A stretch of DNA of 64,000 nucleotides from positions 36,450,816 through 36,514,815 of the forward strand of contig CM068587.1 of assembly GCA_035048485.1 (NCBI GenBank). Direction: 5' to 3'. The stretch comes from Pteria penguin (Eukaryota > Mollusca > Bivalvia > Pterioida > Pteriidae). Shown here in pieces: positions 60,993 to 64,000 of the stretch. Within the stretch, counting starts at the first letter, position 1. The number at the start of each line of letters is the position of its first letter. The position numbers and the translations under genes were made by a program. The notes under the pieces were generated by a model. That model did not search any database. It had not been told where the DNA came from and saw only the letters and a list, made by a program, of their open reading frames with translations.

Positions 60993-63192
60993 TCATCTGT
61001 TGGTAGCCATTATTCCTGCTACACCTGAAGAATGATATGAAGTAACAATTACATTTTGTTATAATAATGTATGTATTAATGATATAAGACTAATAACATT
61101 TTAGGAAATTGAAAAACCATAAATTACTTGCCGTACTTGTTTTGTTTATTAACAATTAAGATGTTGAATAGTGCTTAACATGTTTAAATGCTGAAATGGA
61201 TTACACATTTTATAGCATCAAAGAAACTGGAAATATTATATTTAGGGATTTAGTACAAGTGAAAGGTAAAAAAAAAACATTTTCAGAAAATGGGGACAAA
61301 AAATTGTCTTTGTTCTGATTTTGACCAGTTGATAGAGACAAGATGCAAAAGATGTCAAATACTAACAAAGCAAGGGAAACTGTGTTGTATGATATATATA
61401 TAGGATGTCAAATACTGACAGTGCAAGGGCTACTGTATCATATGAAACTGACAGTGCAAGGCCAAAGGGGTACTGTATCATAATTATGATACTGACAGTG
61501 CAAGGGTTACTGTATCATATGATACTGACAATACAAGGCCAAAGGGGTACTGTATCATAATTATGATAATAACAGTTCAAGGGGTACTGTATCGTATGAT
61601 ATATATACAGTGTATATAGGATGTCAAATACTGGCAGTGTAAGGGATACTGTCGCATATGATACTGACAGTGCAAGGGGTACTGTTTCATATGATAGTGA
61701 CGGTACAAAGAGTACTGTATCATCTGATTTATACACAAAGACCCGATTTATTTTCATAAAATGATAAATTTTGATAAAAACTACTAGAAATTCAACAAGG
61801 TATCCTTTAATGAAAAGCCGGTGTGGCCCAGTGAATGAGGTGTTCCTCTTGTGTCCGAGAAGTCTTGGGTTTGATTTCCATTGTGGGCACACAGGTGTTC
61901 TGTCTTTTGGAAAAGACAGTAACACCAAAGTCCCGTGTCAGGGTAGGTGTGGCACATAAAAGATCCCTGACTGTATCGGGTGGGTCCGATGCAAAGGTAA
62001 AAATTCTACACGGTGGATCAGGCCGATGACATCACCACTTACGTGTAATAAATGTGGAGCAATGTAAAATGATAATCAATCCTTTAATGAATGTCACAAT
62101 ATGTGGGAGTGAAATATAAATGCTGCACACTGTCTTTGCATGCTCTTTCATAAACGTTAACTGATCATGAAATAAACGTTAACTGATCATGAAATGGAAA
62201 CCGATATTTGCATCCGATTCCAATATCCATTGTGAGCAAATGTAGGAAGGGGTGGGGGTACACATTATCCTTTAGTGAATAAGGTACTTAATTCAGCTAG
62301 TTCATGAATATAGTTTTGTATTTTCTGTGGCACCTGATGTGAACTCTTGTTGCAGGTTAAAAGTTTTAATCCCTGAGTGTACTGCATAGTAAAACTTACT
62401 GTCAAATGTAATTTTCTCTGTGATGTTCTTTGTTTTAATATTTTCATCTTGGTTCATTACAAAAACATTTCCATCATTTTCTATTTTCCATCCATATTTA
62501 TTTATCCATTGTCGTACAGCTTCATCTGCAAAATTTTTTTATTACTTTCTAAAAATTTAAAAGAAAATCACTTATATATTTAAACATATATAGAAATAAG
62601 ATTTTAAACTTAATGCAGAAGTACACAACTCAATCAAATCTACAAATATTCTGCTTTAAATATTTTGATCTGCAGATGAAAATACATGTACATAATCTTA
62701 TCACAGAGTTCTAAAATTCCAATTACCCGTTATTCTTGGTAAGTGAAAATTTAGGTTTGGAAAGTACAGATATAGACACCATTTATCTGTGGGTACGTGA
62801 ATACTGAAAACTAACTGATAACTGGGAATTTTTTAATATCATTTTTTGAGCTGACTCGAGGCTGAGTCTGGTGATTCTATTCTTCGTAAAAACAGGAGAA
62901 AGATAAAATTTATAATGAAGATCAGGCACATTAGGTGGCCAGTGAATTTTCAATAGTAACTTACCAGCACATTAGGTGGCCAGTGAATTTTCAATAGTAA
63001 CTTACCCACTGGCAAAGATTTAAGAAAAAATTATTTTGAACATTGTATTCCTAGAGAATGCTACACATGTCCCAAGTTTTCAGAGAAATATCTTAATTCT
63101 TTTTAAATACATACCCGAGATTCCACCTAAGAGATTTTTTAAGCTTTCTACAGGTATTGTCTGATAGGTTGCAGCAACCACATGACAAACAA
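60993..63192 (-). CDS. EIF3K: Eukaryotic translation initiation factor 3 subunit K, C-terminal 77 residues
   Basis: Three minus-strand exons chain in phase: 63192-63115, 62525-62400 and 61024-60993 with stop TGA. Motifs match the C-terminal PCI/winged-helix end of eIF3k: VCHVVAATYQ, then QWINKYGWKIENDGNVFV, then KTKNITEKITFDS, then SVAGIMATNR at the terminus (the human end is closely similar). The first base pair of 63192 completes a split codon, consistent with a Phe before VCHVV. eIF3k belongs to the octamer core of eIF3, which helps recruit mRNA to the 40S subunit. The first two-thirds of the protein (full length about 218 aa) lies beyond 64000. The last coding exon is only 32 nt; an AATAAA follows within about 10 nt of the stop. 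Confidence 0.92.
61385..61740. repeat. Complex tandem repeat with CTGACAGTGCAAGG unit
   Basis: Units with ACTGACAGTGCAAGG, GGTACTGTATCATA and GATGTCAAATACTG repeat about 8 times in mixed order, with an inner higher-order duplication. It lies in the last eIF3K intron. Confidence 0.88.
61813..62082 (+). mobile_element. tRNA-derived SINE, family S2 (diverged)
   Basis: Plus copy in the last eIF3K intron: AAAGCCGGTGTGGCCCAGTG head, ATTGTGGGCACACAGGTG, AAAGATCCCTGACTGTATCG, GATCAGGCCGATGACATC and a GATAATCAATCC tail. The B box is mutated. Confidence 0.8.
62922..63010. repeat. Perfect direct duplication, about 42 bp x 2
   Basis: GGCACATTAGGTGGCCAGTG through AATAGTAACTTACC occurs twice back to back, in the intron between eIF3K exons 63115 and 62525. 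The copies look identical, so the event is recent. Confidence 0.92.
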
Positions 63193-63424
63193 CTGAAAAA
63201 TACATTTAACAATTGTGTTTAGTTTAGATATATATTCAAGTATATTCAAGATACTTGGATTATTTCACTTGTTGTGAAGTGAACTGGTAAGTGATTTTTT
63301 TTTGGGAGGAGGGGGGGGGGGGGGCAGGGTCACATTTCCTGCACTTTACAAGCTGTTTACCCTCCAAAAATAATTCGTATTTTCACAAAATTTACACCTA
63401 TTTTTTAAATAAGAAAGAAAGACA

Positions 63425-64000
63425 AGAGCATCAGTAAAACTGATGGATGTTCCCAAACTACAGTTATAATGCAGGAAATTGGTGACTCAATTCATATACA
63501 AAAAATCCGTAAACTGATGGATGCTCCAAGAAGCACTGCAATAATGGAGGAAATGAATGATTCAATATATAGGAAATCATTGTATTAATTGATGACGATT
63601 TCAAATCTCAATGTATCATATAGATATCCATTTGAGTCAACTGTAGAACAACAAGTGATCACAGTATCTTAAATTAAAATGAGTAAGCTTGACCTTGATT
63701 ATTTATAAAATAAAACTTTATATCGTGACCTTGACCTTTCAGAAATGACCTTGAGTGACCTTTGTCCAAACACCCTTAAACTAAATAACATTCTGGTGAA
63801 TAATGATCAAATTCTGATGAAAGGTGAAGGAGATATAAGTACTTCAAGGTATTTTAAGTCATAGTCAATAAGTGACCTTGACCTTTCAGAAATGACCTTG
63901 AGTGGCGTAGCCCCAAAGCCATTAACCTAAATGACATTTTGGTGAAGTATGATCAAATTCTGATGAAAGGTATAGGAGATATGAGCTCGGATGGACGGAC
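63425..64000 (+). repeat. Interspersed repeat 'CAGTAAAACTGAT/CCTTGAC', copy 3 (cut by window end)
   Basis: Matches the copy at 19829-20585 almost block by block: GCATCAGTAAAACTGATGG, ACAACAAGTGATCACAGT, TTCAGAAATGACCTTGAGTG and a final GGATGGACGGAC. The 63193-63424 interval has a poly-G run (about 63305-63325) and nothing else. Confidence 0.88.

Noticed and set aside
62265..62447. Alternative eIF3K terminal exon after the CATCAG acceptor near 62330
   Set aside because: It is in phase but gives an unrelated tail; the exon at 61024-60993 gives SVAGIMATNR, which matches the family C-terminus.

Overview
The window is AT-rich animal nuclear DNA: genes split into many short exons with GT-AG introns, tRNA-derived SINEs, MITE-like elements, a decayed LINE and long microsatellites. 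The SINE families (one tail reading GAAAGCGACGTAAAACAC) and TIR elements resemble, as I recall them, those of bivalve molluscs. 'Bivalve' is an inference; 'invertebrate metazoan' is firmer. There is nothing bacterial, plasmid-like or CRISPR-like.

Layout: (1) 285-5905, minus strand: a Dispatched-like sterol-sensing-domain/RND membrane protein. Its 5' coding exon is at 5905 and its 3' end lies beyond base 1. (2) 5990-6680: a long inverted repeat, then an unassigned plus-strand first-exon-like segment and two tandem exon-like copies. (3) 11437-43241, minus strand: a complete soluble adenylyl cyclase gene (ADCY10 family). I could chain 31 exons with consistent splice phase into one 1,786-codon frame: C1, Ser-rich linker, C2, P-loop ATPase domain, helical-repeat C-terminus. 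(4) 43.3-51.1 kb: mostly repeats, with a LINE reverse-transcriptase remnant and one orphan exon candidate. (5) 51109-56604, plus strand: a complete otubain deubiquitinase (OTUB1 family), 8 exons, 263 aa, catalytic Asp/Cys/His present. (6) 60993-63192, minus strand: the last three coding exons of eIF3 subunit K, tail-to-tail with the otubain gene; its 5' exons lie beyond 64000.

The four genes act in different processes (Hedgehog-type lipid-ligand release or a related RND function, bicarbonate/cAMP signalling, ubiquitin editing, translation initiation). They look like ordinary neighbours, not a functional cluster. The points most worth a second look are: the ADCY10-like protein keeps its metal-binding and transition-state residues and one bicarbonate-site residue (Lys) but appears to have Asn at the bicarbonate-site Arg; an interspersed repeat family carries perfect nuclear-receptor DR1 and DR4 sequences; a tandem exon-like duplication and a ~100-bp-arm hairpin lie just upstream of the Dispatched-like gene; and several TIR and SINE families recur. 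I found no convincing new multi-gene system.
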